Shown here: positions 50,714-59,185 of the stretch, piece after piece
Position numbering within the stretch: the first letter of the stretch is position 1
How the letters are laid out: every line of letters begins with the position of its first letter
NCBI GenBank assembly: GCA_900319625.1
Contig: ONPD01000011.1
Coordinates: 89,394-153,393, forward strand
Length of the DNA stretch: 64,000 nucleotides
Origin: an uncultured Treponema sp.
GTDB lineage: Bacteria; Spirochaetota; Spirochaetia; Treponematales; Treponemataceae
Direction: 5' to 3'
The notes under the pieces: model-generated
Told to the model about the DNA's origin: nothing
Databases searched by the model: none
Seen by the model: the letters and a program-made list of their open reading frames with translations, nothing else
Position numbers and translations under genes: made by a program

Positions 50714-51535
50714 TTATTTATTCTGATAAACCCTTACGTAATCAACTTCCATTTTGCAGCTTTCAAGGTTACTGGGAATATCACCGCCAAGAGTTCCGCC
50801 CATTGCAACATTCATAATAATATAGAAGGGTTTGTCAAAAGGCCAGGCTTCCCAGGGTTCATTTTCCTTTTTAGGATTTTTGTATTCAGTCAGGAATTTT
50901 CCGTCGTAATACCATTTGATTGAATCCTCACTCCACAAAACAGCATAATTGTGCCATTTGCGGACGTCACTGATTTCAATATAGTCAGAATTTACGGCAT
51001 TTCCGCCATATCCCGCCTTGCAGTGAACAGTTCCGTAAGTTTTTTTACCCCAGAAGTTTGTAGCATATTCCATAACGTCAATTTCGCCGCTTCTTGGCCA
51101 CTGACCGTAAGTTGTTCTTTGAGGAAGAAGCCAGAGGGCAGGCCAGGAACCCTTTTCTACCGGCAGTTTTGCCCTGAATTCAACGTATCCGTAGGTAAAA
51201 GGCTGCTTAAAGCTTGTTGTAAGGCGGGCGCTTGTCCACTTTCCCTTTGCATTTTTGCAGGCAACAATCTTAAGGCTTCCATTACTTACAAAAGAGTTAA
51301 TGCGGTCTTTTGTGTAGTTCTGACGTTCGCCGTTTCCCCAGCCGTGTCCGCCGGTATCATATTCCCAGTTTTTTTCAGAAGGAGCGCCCTCGTAATCAAA
51401 TTCATCTGACCATACAAGCTTCATGTTTTCTTTTACATAGTCAGGTCGCAGGTCTTTTTCCTTAGAAGAACAGGAACCAAAAATCGAAGAAATAAAAATG
51501 ACTGCCGCCGCAGCCGGAAATAAAATTGCTTTCAT
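50714..51535 (-). CDS. GH16 beta-glucanase (laminarinase-like) lipoprotein
   Basis: The 273-residue protein has a signal peptide with lipobox IFGSC (Cys22) and a GH16 fold: LVWSDEFDYEG, WPALWLLPQ and the catalytic signature GEIDVMEY with Glu151, Asp153 and Glu156, then FYIIMNVAMGG and MEVDYVRVYQ. It should hydrolyse internal beta-1,3 or mixed beta-1,3/1,4 glucans at the cell surface. A TATACT box six bases before the ATG with no Shine-Dalgarno suggests a leaderless mRNA. It is convergent with cbiA, one base apart. Confidence 0.93.
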   Translation of the reverse strand: MKAILFPAAAAVIFISSIFGSCSSKEKDLRPDYVKENMKLVWSDEFDYEGAPSEKNWEYDTGGHGWGNGERQNYTKDRINSFVSNGSLKIVACKNAKGKWTSARLTTSFKQPFTYGYVEFRAKLPVEKGSWPALWLLPQRTTYGQWPRSGEIDVMEYATNFWGKKTYGTVHCKAGYGGNAVNSDYIEISDVRKWHNYAVLWSEDSIKWYYDGKFLTEYKNPKKENEPWEAWPFDKPFYIIMNVAMGGTLGGDIPSNLESCKMEVDYVRVYQNK

Positions 51536-51541
51536 ATAATA

Positions 51542-51547
51542 AGTATA
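51542..51547 (-). promoter_or_regulatory. -10 box of a leaderless-type promoter (GH16 gene)
   Basis: Minus-strand TATACT followed by six bases and the ATG at 51535. Confidence 0.45.
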
Positions 51548-51576
51548 GCATAAAAATATAAAATCCCAAAAAAAAG

Positions 51577-51605
51577 TTGCGCGCTATACAAACGGGGTTT
51601 ATAAT
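51577..51605 (+). promoter_or_regulatory. leaderless-type promoter of the OmpA-like gene
   Basis: TTGCGC at 51577-51582, a 17-base spacer and TATAAT at 51600-51605, seven bases before the ATG at 51613. No Shine-Dalgarno sequence. Confidence 0.6.
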
Positions 51606-51612
51606 TCATTTT

Positions 51613-52974
51613 ATGAAGATTTTTAAACACATTGTTATTACTGTGATGTCGCTTCTTATGACTTTACCGGTCTTTTCAAGCCCAGAAATTTTTGCGGGAC
51701 TGCACGGAGACTTTGTGCTTCCCGGAATCCTTAATGGTGGTAAAACCTTAGGGCTTGGCGGTGGAGCTGCAATTGAAGGCGGCGTTTATCTTGGCAATCT
51801 TTCTTTGGGACTTCTTGGAGAATTTTCATATTCAGGAGATTCAGGAGATTTGATTGAATCGATGATGGAGCTCAAAGGTGGAGTAGAAGCCGGATATGAT
51901 TTTGAAAAATCTCTCATTCCTTTCTTCCCGACCTGGCTTGCAATCCGTCCGAATGTAGCAGTTCTTGGTGACTACTATATGGCAGACGGTTACCGTTCAA
52001 AGAGCAAAAAAATCCTTAATAGAAAAGAAGAATCTAAAGGATTTGCAGTTTGTCTTGAACCTTCTCTTTTTGTGGATATCGTAAATCTGATAGATTTCAG
52101 CAATATTTCTATCATTCCAAATCTTGGTTACACAGAAAGCATCAGGTTCGAAAAGAGCGGCGTATTACTTTCCGGACAGGTTTCTCTTGGAGCCCGGGTT
52201 ATTTTCCATCCTAGAAACTATGAATTTGATCCGGATAAAGCCGGAACCCTTAACGTTGTTGCAAAGACAGCCAGTGACGAGTTTACTCCGGATGGAGACG
52301 GCAAGAATGATACAGTTGAATTTACTGTAACAACCGATGCTGATGACCACGGCGGAGCCGCAATGTGGGAACTTAGAATTTACGATCCTGGAACCAATAT
52401 CTTCTATACACAGAAGGGCAAGGGAGACGTTCCACAGCACTTCACCTGGGAAGGAGAAAATATCCGCAATGATGAAATTCAGAGTGGTGCCCTTTACCAG
52501 TACGTATGGTACGTTAAGTCGAAAGATGGTTCAGAAGGTTATGTTCCTGGTTTGATTTCAACCGGTATTATGGTTAAGAAAGATGCTGAAGGTCACTTCA
52601 ATATTTCTCTTTCTTCTATTACATTCGGTCCAAACTCAAGCAAGTTTGATAACCTCAGCAAGGATGAAATTGCAAGAAACAACCAGCTCTTTGATCAGGT
52701 TGCAGACGTTCTCAAGAACTTCAGCGATTACAAGGTTACTGTAGAAGGACACGCAAACAACGTATCCGGAACAGAACGCGAACACCTCAAGGAGCTTCTG
52801 CCTCTGTCTCAGGCCCGTGCCGAAACAGTTTGTGCCGAGCTTGAAAAACGCGGAATTTCAAAAGACCGTTTAACAGCCGTTGGACGAGGTTCAGAAAAGA
52901 TGATTACAACAAAGAAGAGCGAGGCCTGGAAAAACCGCCGCGTAGAATTCATTTTGATAAAAGAGGAGGAGTAG
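51613..52974 (+). CDS. OmpA-family outer-membrane protein with FlgD-like Ig domain
   Basis: From the ATG at 51613 the product is 453 residues. A signal peptide (about 1-22) is followed by a beta-rich N-terminal domain of ~180 residues that could form a barrel, and a FlgD-type Ig segment beginning DEFTPDGDGKNDTVEFTV. The C-terminal OmpA peptidoglycan-binding domain (SITFGPNSSKFDNLS, VTVEGHANN, LSQARAETVCAELEKRGI, RRVEF) occupies about residues 335-450. It probably tethers the outer membrane to peptidoglycan. An earlier in-frame start at 51577 lies within the promoter and would spoil the signal peptide. Confidence 0.88.
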   Translation: MKIFKHIVITVMSLLMTLPVFSSPEIFAGLHGDFVLPGILNGGKTLGLGGGAAIEGGVYLGNLSLGLLGEFSYSGDSGDLIESMMELKGGVEAGYDFEKSLIPFFPTWLAIRPNVAVLGDYYMADGYRSKSKKILNRKEESKGFAVCLEPSLFVDIVNLIDFSNISIIPNLGYTESIRFEKSGVLLSGQVSLGARVIFHPRNYEFDPDKAGTLNVVAKTASDEFTPDGDGKNDTVEFTVTTDADDHGGAAMWELRIYDPGTNIFYTQKGKGDVPQHFTWEGENIRNDEIQSGALYQYVWYVKSKDGSEGYVPGLISTGIMVKKDAEGHFNISLSSITFGPNSSKFDNLSKDEIARNNQLFDQVADVLKNFSDYKVTVEGHANNVSGTEREHLKELLPLSQARAETVCAELEKRGISKDRLTAVGRGSEKMITTKKSEAWKNRRVEFILIKEEE

Positions 52975-52978
52975 GTCT

Positions 52979-54679
52979 ATGAAAAAACACTTTAATTTAT
53001 ACACATTAATCCTTTCCCTGCTCTTTGCCGCCTTCGCAATCACCGGCTGTGCAAATTTGTTCGATGAAAATGAGACTTCTCTTACAGTCACAGTCACATT
53101 TAATGCAAATGATGGCTCAGAATCCCCTAAAACCTATACTCAGGAAGGTCCTGTAGGAAAGGAATTTCAGCTTACTCCAAATACATTCAAACGTACTGGT
53201 TATTCATTTGTTGGCTGGAGTAAAGATTCAACAGCAACATCATCAAGCTATAAAGACGGAGGAACAGTTTCTTTTTCTGAGTCTACAACGCTTTATGCTA
53301 TCTGGAGTTCATCTGAATGCACTATAACCTTTAATGGAAACGGTGGTAAAACAGCCGGTGGCGCAGAAACTTCAACCCAGGTAGTTGAAAGAAACAAGGC
53401 TGTAAAGCTCACACCTGAAATTTTCACTCGAGAGAATTATGTCTTACTTGGCTGGGCAACAGATTCGGCTACTGCAGAAGTTAACTATAAAACTGGAGAT
53501 GCATTTGTAACCGATGAGAGTATAACTCTATATGCAGTTTGGGGAGATACAACAAGAGAACTTCAGATTACCTTCTGTTTAGGAGAAACAGGCTCTGATA
53601 CTGTAATACCTTCTGAATATTGGAAGTCTCCTTATAGACCTCCTGCTACATTCTATGGTAACGTTGATTTTGAAGGTTTCCCAACACTTTCAAACTTCGA
53701 TAGTACCTATATGAATACTTTAAAGAAATACTTTGTTGGCTGGTATACAGATCGCGCTTGTTCTGAAGGCAAAGAAATTGCAAGAATCCCTGCGGGTACT
53801 TATGGTGCTGCGGTAACTTTCTATGCAAAGTTCAAGTCTCTTAATTTACATGTAAAAAACGGTAAAGGTGATAGTGGCGATGGAACAGTAGGTAATGAAG
53901 TCGGAAATCTAAAGAGGGCTATAGATATTGTAAATGCAGCAAATGCTCCTGAATTGGATTGGATCATTTATATTGATGATGCTGTATCTCTTACAACAAG
54001 TACTGATATTGCTACAGGTACACTCAATGCCAATAGTTTAACAATTCAGGGTAATCCAGGTGCTGTTTCACCAACTCTTTCTTATACAACAGATAAAGTT
54101 ATTTATGTTACAGGAAATGACAGTGTGGCAAAAACAATTACATTCAAAGATGTAACTATTACCGGCGGAAATGCAGAGAATGGTGCTGGTATTCATATAA
54201 AAGCTCCTAAAGCGACTGTAATTCTTGATGATGGAGCTGTAGTTACAAATAATACTGCTGTTAAGAAAGGTGGTGGCGTTTATGTAGAATCAGGAAAACT
54301 GGTTCTCAAAGGTTCTGCAAGTATTACAGATAACACTGCTAGATATGGTGGCGGTGTATTCAATGCAGATAATTTCGAAATATTAGGGGGAACTATTACT
54401 AATAATAATGCTAAAATAGATGCAAGTTCTCTAAGAGGAGGTTATGGAGGTGGCGTTTATAATATTTCAACTTTGACTCATTCTGGTATTGCATCTCCGA
54501 TGATAACTTCAAATGATGCTCGAGTTATAGCAGGAGGTATCTATTGTGTCGTAACTGCAACCGGTGGCCATAGTGTTGAAAATCCGTATACAATAAGTGA
54601 TAGTAATTCGGCCGCTAACGGGGATGGTAATAATTTGAATTATTACGAAAATCCTGTTAATCAGGCAGAAGGTGACTAA
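52979..54679 (+). CDS. InlB-repeat / beta-helix surface lipoprotein
   Basis: The 566-residue protein has a lipoprotein signal peptide (FAITGC). Two to three InlB B-repeat (Listeria-Bacteroides) units follow: VTFNANDGSESPKTYTQEG to FVGWSKDS and TTLYAIW, then ITFNGNGG to LLGWATDS and ITLYAVW, then a degenerate unit to FVGWYTDRACSEGK. The second half is a parallel beta-helix with GAGIHI, GGGVYV, GGGVFN, GGGVYN units. It is probably a surface adhesin. It begins four bases after the OmpA gene stop with AGGAGGAG upstream, so both are co-transcribed. Confidence 0.87.
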   Translation: MKKHFNLYTLILSLLFAAFAITGCANLFDENETSLTVTVTFNANDGSESPKTYTQEGPVGKEFQLTPNTFKRTGYSFVGWSKDSTATSSSYKDGGTVSFSESTTLYAIWSSSECTITFNGNGGKTAGGAETSTQVVERNKAVKLTPEIFTRENYVLLGWATDSATAEVNYKTGDAFVTDESITLYAVWGDTTRELQITFCLGETGSDTVIPSEYWKSPYRPPATFYGNVDFEGFPTLSNFDSTYMNTLKKYFVGWYTDRACSEGKEIARIPAGTYGAAVTFYAKFKSLNLHVKNGKGDSGDGTVGNEVGNLKRAIDIVNAANAPELDWIIYIDDAVSLTTSTDIATGTLNANSLTIQGNPGAVSPTLSYTTDKVIYVTGNDSVAKTITFKDVTITGGNAENGAGIHIKAPKATVILDDGAVVTNNTAVKKGGGVYVESGKLVLKGSASITDNTARYGGGVFNADNFEILGGTITNNNAKIDASSLRGGYGGGVYNISTLTHSGIASPMITSNDARVIAGGIYCVVTATGGHSVENPYTISDSNSAANGDGNNLNYYENPVNQAEGD

Positions 54680-54712
54680 TTAGAAAATACCTTTAAAAGA
54701 TTATTAGTAGCC

Positions 54713-54852
54713 AAAAAAATGCGGAGCGGGGGTTCATAATTTGTGAAGCATTGGACGCGATAAGGTGACCGGGAGGTTCACACAGAGCAGGCGAAAGCCT
54801 GCAGCGAGCGTCCACCGCGGAACAAATTGTGGTTCCCCGCGGGAGCATTTTT
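54713..54852. repeat. 140-base nested inverted-repeat element (structured RNA or MITE-like)
   Basis: Three nested stems are visible: GCGGGG (54726-54731) with CCCCGC (54835-54840), AATTTGT (54738-54744) with ACAAATT (54822-54828), GGACGC (54753-54758) with GCGTCC (54808-54813). A GCAGGC-GAAA-GCCTGC tetraloop hairpin (54787-54802) is inside. The ends are AAAAAAATGC and GCATTTTT, so it can act as a terminator in either direction. It belongs to no family that I recognise. Confidence 0.7.
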
Positions 54853-54877
54853 CATTCAGAATTTAGTTCAAACAGAC

Positions 54878-54936
54878 ATTTGTAAAATTTAGAATTTGTA
54901 ACGTTCCCAATTATTTGTAAAATCTAAAATTTGTAA
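54878..54936. repeat. two 24-base direct repeats upstream of rpsU
   Basis: Two 24-base copies (54878-54901 and 54913-54936) of a unit starting ATTTGTAAAAT and ending AATTTGTAA differ at two positions, 35 bases apart start to start. They precede the rpsU promoter region and could be regulator-binding sites. The remaining gap to 55030 holds only the probable rpsU promoter (TATAAA near 54980) and its Shine-Dalgarno. Confidence 0.6.
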
Positions 54937-55030
54937 GAACCACTCTTATTTGCTATTGAATTTATTCCAAAAAATCTATAAAATATCTCTATTGTTTTCG
55001 GTATTCCGGCAGAAGGAGGTGAAATACATA

Positions 55031-55237
55031 ATGGCAACAATCAGCGTTGACGAGTCAGAGAACTTGGAAAAAGCTATCAAACGTTTTAAGCGTATGGTTG
55101 AAAAAGAAGGCATCATCCGCGAATTCAAAAAGCGCGAATACTTCGTAAAACCTTCTGCAACACTTCACCAGAAGAAAACAACATTGGAGCGCAAACTTTT
55201 GAACAAAAGACGTAAGTCAGAAAGAAAAGACTACTAG
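55031..55237 (+). CDS. rpsU: 30S ribosomal protein S21
   Basis: The 68-residue basic protein [20 protein letters not shown], then [13 protein letters not shown] and [10 protein letters not shown], is S21, a small-subunit protein acting in translation initiation. The ATG at 55031 is chosen because GGAGGTG lies ten bases upstream; the longer frame to 54950 has no family match. A strong terminator follows. Confidence 0.95.
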   Translation: MATISVDESENLEKAIKRFKRMVEKEGIIREFKKREYFVKPSATLHQKKTTLERKLLNKRRKSERKDY

Positions 55238-55247
55238 TCGCTCTTAA

Positions 55248-55280
55248 AACCCTCGGATCCTTCCGGGGGTTAATTTTTTT
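55248..55280 (+). terminator. Rho-independent terminator after rpsU
   Basis: AACCCTCGG (55248-55256) pairs with CCGGGGGTT (55263-55271), nine pairs with one G-U and a six-base loop, followed by AATTTTTTT. Confidence 0.9.
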
Positions 55281-55293
55281 AACTATCCTGTGC

Positions 55294-55299
55294 TATAAT
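55294..55299 (+). promoter_or_regulatory. -10 box of a leaderless-type promoter (prepilin-peptidase-like gene)
   Basis: TATAAT followed by seven bases and the ATG at 55307. No Shine-Dalgarno sequence. Confidence 0.45.
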
Positions 55300-55306
55300 A
55301 TTTTCT

Positions 55307-55747
55307 ATGGAAGATATTGCTCTTACCATATTTATTTTTCTTACCTGCCTCATTCTTTCCATTCAGGATATTAAATCACGAAAAATAAATCTGCCTTTTC
55401 TGGCGGCGGCTTATCTGGCGCTGGGTGCCTGTTATTTTATTGCAGGCGGAAGCGGGCTTTTTCTTCCCTGTTTTATAAATTCACTTATTTTGTTTCTGGC
55501 TTATCTTTTACTCTGGTTGTTCAGCCGGAAAAAGTTTGGTTTCGGGGACGTACTTTTTTCACTTTTCTGCGGCTTCTGCATTTTCGAGTGGGAAAAGCTC
55601 TGGCTTATGCTTCTGCTACCGGTTCTGGGCGCAATTTTCTTTTTACTGCTGCTCCTCATAATAAAAAGGAAGGCAGATTTTTCCACTTTCCGCCTTCCTT
55701 ATATTCCTTTTATGAGTCTTTCCTTGATTGTTCTGCTTATTTTATAA
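55307..55747 (+). CDS. short prepilin-peptidase-like (A24) membrane protein
   Basis: The 146-residue protein has four to five hydrophobic helices and both aspartate motifs of A24 peptidases: SIQDIKSRKIN (first Asp) and KFGFGDVLFS (GxGD, second Asp), then YIPFMSLSL near the end. It lacks the N-terminal methylase and zinc-binding parts of full-length PilD. It may process a type IV pilin-like or archaeal-type preflagellin-like signal. No pilin genes are nearby. Its 3' end overlaps the convergent M16 gene by 11 bases. Confidence 0.8.
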   Translation: MEDIALTIFIFLTCLILSIQDIKSRKINLPFLAAAYLALGACYFIAGGSGLFLPCFINSLILFLAYLLLWLFSRKKFGFGDVLFSLFCGFCIFEWEKLWLMLLLPVLGAIFFLLLLLIIKRKADFSTFRLPYIPFMSLSLIVLLIL

Positions 55748-58739
55748 AGTCTGTAATAATCAAATCAAACATATCTTTGTTTGCATAAATCTGCTCAGCG
55801 CCGCCAACCGTAATCATAGATCCTTCCTTTTCAAGCAGCTGGATATACCTGACGAATTCCTCCTTGTCCTCCGGCCTGACAGATTTCAACTCTTTCATCA
55901 GGCGCAAGGTCTTATTGTCTTCAACATAATCAATAAGATGTGAATAAATCTTCGTTTCCAGTTGAGAAGTCAAAGATTCTTCTTCCGCAAGGGAAGAATA
56001 AAGCTGCGAAAGATAGCCGTCAAGCTTTTCTTCCGTGATTTCAAGGCCGGCAAAGGCTTTTGAAGAATTATTAAAGACTTCATAGCTTGTTTTCAGACCA
56101 GGATCCCGGTAAGTGTACATCAGGAAAGTATCTTCCCCGATGTTGGCGCCGGCGCCGTAAGAGCCCAGCTTAAAGCGCAGGGTAGGGAAAAGATAATCCT
56201 CCGAAAGGATCGAAGTCAGAACTTCATATTTTGCATTGTATTTTGCGCTCAGCTTTTCGGCCGGAATTGATTTGCAGTTGTAGCAGGAATTTCCCGGAAC
56301 AATAACCGCAATCTTTTTTGGGAAAGGCTTATGCTCTGTAAAAATATCGCCTTTTTCAACTTTGCCATCAGAAAGCTTTGCGGCCAGCGCTTTTTCTGCC
56401 TTAAGGCACTTTGTCATCTGTTTTTTATCCGCAATACAGATAAAGGTCAGGTTATTTCTGTTTAAAAGAATCTCCTTTGCCTCTTCCATTTCTTCAGTAA
56501 GCTTTTTGATTTCTGAGTCATCCATTGCGGAAACCTTATCAAGAAAATCCCAGTATTCAAGGCGGTTGGTGTAATAGCGGGAAGTGTAGGCCGGATAAGC
56601 GGCTGTGAAGGCAAGCTCCCTTACAATGCTTATAGGATTATTTGCAAAGCCCTGACGTCGCGATTTTGCAAGACGACCCGCATAGCTTCTGATTGCATCA
56701 TAATCCTTCAGTTCCGTGTTGAGCAGAACCTCTTCAAGGAAACTGAAGGAATCTGAAAGCTTTTCATTCAGGCAGGTAAAGCCGGCTACTGCATTTGCCA
56801 CGCTGCCTCCGTTCTGGCGCCGGGCCGGAATATTCATAAACTGGGTTACAAAGGAAGAGGAATAAACTGTGCTCAGCTGGAAAAATTCAAGCTCTTCAAG
56901 CGAAAGGTTTTTTGTTTCCAGATTTCCAAGGAGGGCAAAGTAGAGCATTGCGGGATAAAGTGATTCTTTTGGAAGGGCAAATAAATCAAAGCGAAGCTCT
57001 GCTGTTACATACTGCAGCCCCTTGTTTTCGCCCAGAAGGAAGCGCTGTCCGTCTTCTGCCTTATCGATAATTGATACATCTGTTGCTTCTTCGGGAAGAT
57101 TTTCCTTTGTAATAACCTTTACCTTATCAATAAGGTTTATTTTTTCATTTTCGGAAAGCCAGCTTTCAAAGGCTTTGTTTTCCTGAATCAAATCTTCTAT
57201 CTGAGCCTTTGTCATTGCGGCTTTTTTATCTGCAAAATACATTGCCTCTTCGGCTGCTTTTTTTTCGGCAAGGCCCGCAACCGGCTTTGTTATAAAAAGT
57301 CCGCTCTGTTCCGGTTCAAGAAGAAATTTTCTGGCCGTTGCAAGAACTGTTTCCGGGGTAGAAGTTTTCGGAAGCTTCATAATGGCATCGTGACGTTTCA
57401 AAAAGCCCAGAGGCTCGTTGTCAGATGACCAGACAAAGCCCGCCATTGTCACTTCATCAATAGGATTCGGGTTCTCTTCGTCTATAATTGTAGACATTTT
57501 TAGACCATTTGCGAAAATCTCGATATATTTCTGATCGATTTTTTCACTACAGAGGCGGTTAATGGCTTCTTTTAGGATAGCCATCAGCTGATCTTTGTCT
57601 TTTTCATTCACGTTCTGAAATTCAAAAACGCATCTCGGGTACTGGCAGATTGAATTAAAGCTGAAACGGAATTTTGCCAGCGGGAATTTTTCTTTTAAGG
57701 TCTGAGATATCCAGGAAGATTCCTGTGAAAAATAATTATCGATTACGCGAAAATCATTTCCGTTATATTCATCAGCGCCCGGAGCAGTCATTACATAGGA
57801 AATAATTGAAGAATTTTCTGTGTTTGTATCGGCTGTAACCGGAAATTCACAAAAGCCCTCTCTAAAGCCCTTCCAGGGAAGGTAAGTATCAGATAAATCA
57901 ACGCTTTCTTTTTCATATTTACTGAAAAAATCCCGGTCAAAATATTCCAAAAAGCGGTTTATATCAAGTTTTCCATAAAGAAAAACTACGCAGTTGGAAG
58001 GCTTGTAATACTTTTTGTGAAAATCCTTTACAGCCTGCCAGCTGACATTTCGTATATCAGCCGGAACTCCACCCGTAATATAGCTTTCTGTGCTGTCCGG
58101 GAAGAGGAACTTTTCCAGGTAGTAGCGGTTTACTGTATTTTTATCAGAGAAAACTCCGATGAGCTCGTTATAAACGGCGCCGGTTGCAGAGATTTCTTCA
58201 TCCGGTGAGTTCAGAACAAAGCGGACTGCCTCCCGCTTCAAATCATTTTCTTCGGTAAGAACAATTGGGTCGTAAACGCCGTTCATATAAACGTCAAGGT
58301 TGGCAAAAAGCTGTTCTTCTGAAAGCGATGAACACGGATAAAATGTAAAAAGCTTTGCGGTTGCGGCGTTCATATAGGTGTTGTAGGTCTGGCTGGTCAT
58401 CTGGAAAAAGAGGTTAGAGCTGGGGTATTTGTTCGAACCGGCCAGGCAGGCATGTTCAAAGATGTGGGGGAGTCCGATATCATCATAAGCCCGGGTTCTG
58501 AAGGCAATCGAAAAGGCCCGATGCTTGTTGTCGTTTTTGAACCAGACAACCTGGGCCCCGGATTTCTGATGTTGGTAAAGCAAAACCTGGGTGCTCTGGG
58601 TGTATTTTGCACTTTTTGCCAACTTAAAACCGAATTTTTCTGCGCCGCTAAGGGCCTTAAATGAAAAAATAAGTGTAAAAATGCAGAAAATCAGTTTTTT
58701 CTGCATTCTGTTATGCGGAGATAGTTTTTTTTGATTCAT
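55737..58739 (-). CDS. M16 family (PreP-like, M16C) zinc metalloprotease
   Basis: The 1000-residue protein has a hydrophobic N-terminal segment (LIFCIFTLIFSFKALSG), which suggests export. The inverted zinc motif GLPHIFEHACLAGSNKYP (His92, Glu95, His96) and downstream acidic ligand region EENDLKREAVRF (Glu near 170) mark the active half. A second M16 half without the motif fills the C-terminal region. It resembles presequence-protease-type M16C enzymes that degrade peptides in a closed chamber. AAGGAA precedes the ATG. Confidence 0.9.
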   Translation of the reverse strand: MNQKKLSPHNRMQKKLIFCIFTLIFSFKALSGAEKFGFKLAKSAKYTQSTQVLLYQHQKSGAQVVWFKNDNKHRAFSIAFRTRAYDDIGLPHIFEHACLAGSNKYPSSNLFFQMTSQTYNTYMNAATAKLFTFYPCSSLSEEQLFANLDVYMNGVYDPIVLTEENDLKREAVRFVLNSPDEEISATGAVYNELIGVFSDKNTVNRYYLEKFLFPDSTESYITGGVPADIRNVSWQAVKDFHKKYYKPSNCVVFLYGKLDINRFLEYFDRDFFSKYEKESVDLSDTYLPWKGFREGFCEFPVTADTNTENSSIISYVMTAPGADEYNGNDFRVIDNYFSQESSWISQTLKEKFPLAKFRFSFNSICQYPRCVFEFQNVNEKDKDQLMAILKEAINRLCSEKIDQKYIEIFANGLKMSTIIDEENPNPIDEVTMAGFVWSSDNEPLGFLKRHDAIMKLPKTSTPETVLATARKFLLEPEQSGLFITKPVAGLAEKKAAEEAMYFADKKAAMTKAQIEDLIQENKAFESWLSENEKINLIDKVKVITKENLPEEATDVSIIDKAEDGQRFLLGENKGLQYVTAELRFDLFALPKESLYPAMLYFALLGNLETKNLSLEELEFFQLSTVYSSSFVTQFMNIPARRQNGGSVANAVAGFTCLNEKLSDSFSFLEEVLLNTELKDYDAIRSYAGRLAKSRRQGFANNPISIVRELAFTAAYPAYTSRYYTNRLEYWDFLDKVSAMDDSEIKKLTEEMEEAKEILLNRNNLTFICIADKKQMTKCLKAEKALAAKLSDGKVEKGDIFTEHKPFPKKIAVIVPGNSCYNCKSIPAEKLSAKYNAKYEVLTSILSEDYLFPTLRFKLGSYGAGANIGEDTFLMYTYRDPGLKTSYEVFNNSSKAFAGLEITEEKLDGYLSQLYSSLAEEESLTSQLETKIYSHLIDYVEDNKTLRLMKELKSVRPEDKEEFVRYIQLLEKEGSMITVGGAEQIYANKDMFDLIITDFIK

Positions 58740-58767
58740 TTTGATTTCCTTTTTTTATGATTATAAC

Positions 58768-59184
58768 TTATACAAGCTTCTTTGACATAGTGAAGACGTT
58801 CAGATTTCCTTTTCTTTCATAAGAAACGATGTCCATATATTTTTTTACTAGGAAAATGCCAAGTCCGCCGATTCCACGCTCTTCAATTCCAAGAGTAACG
58901 TCCGGGTCTTCCTTTGCAAGAGGGTTAAAGGCAGTACCGGAATCTGAGAATTCGATTTTGATTACAGGCTGACCTGAATCTTCACCGGTCTGGCAGACGA
59001 TTTTTACGTCGCCCTGTCCCGGCTGATAGGCATAATGAGCTATGTTTACAAAAATCTCTTCGATTGCAAGATCCATCTGCATAGTTGTTTTTGGGCTTGA
59101 TTCGTATTTTTCCATCTGACTGTGAACAAATTCAAGCACCGAGTCAAGATTTGCGTCTGCCGCTTTTACTACGAGTTCTGCCAT
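58768..59184 (-). CDS. RsbW-like anti-sigma factor / serine kinase (HATPase_c_2)
   Basis: The 138-residue protein has a GHKL fold with N-box MDLAIEEIFVNIAHYAY, G1 IEFSDSGTAFNPLAKEDP and G2 EERGIGGLGIFLVKKYMD. Such proteins bind a sigma factor or other partner and phosphorylate a STAS antagonist. It lies one base downstream of the PP2C phosphatase gene and near the divergent STAS-SUMF1 gene, giving the three parts of a partner-switching module. AGGAGAT precedes the ATG. Confidence 0.88.
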   Translation of the reverse strand: MAELVVKAADANLDSVLEFVHSQMEKYESSPKTTMQMDLAIEEIFVNIAHYAYQPGQGDVKIVCQTGEDSGQPVIKIEFSDSGTAFNPLAKEDPDVTLGIEERGIGGLGIFLVKKYMDIVSYERKGNLNVFTMSKKLV

Positions 59185-59185
59185 T

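Noticed and set aside
51577..51612. Upstream in-frame start for the OmpA-like gene
   Set aside because: It would place the start codon on the -35 box and add 12 residues ahead of a clean signal peptide.
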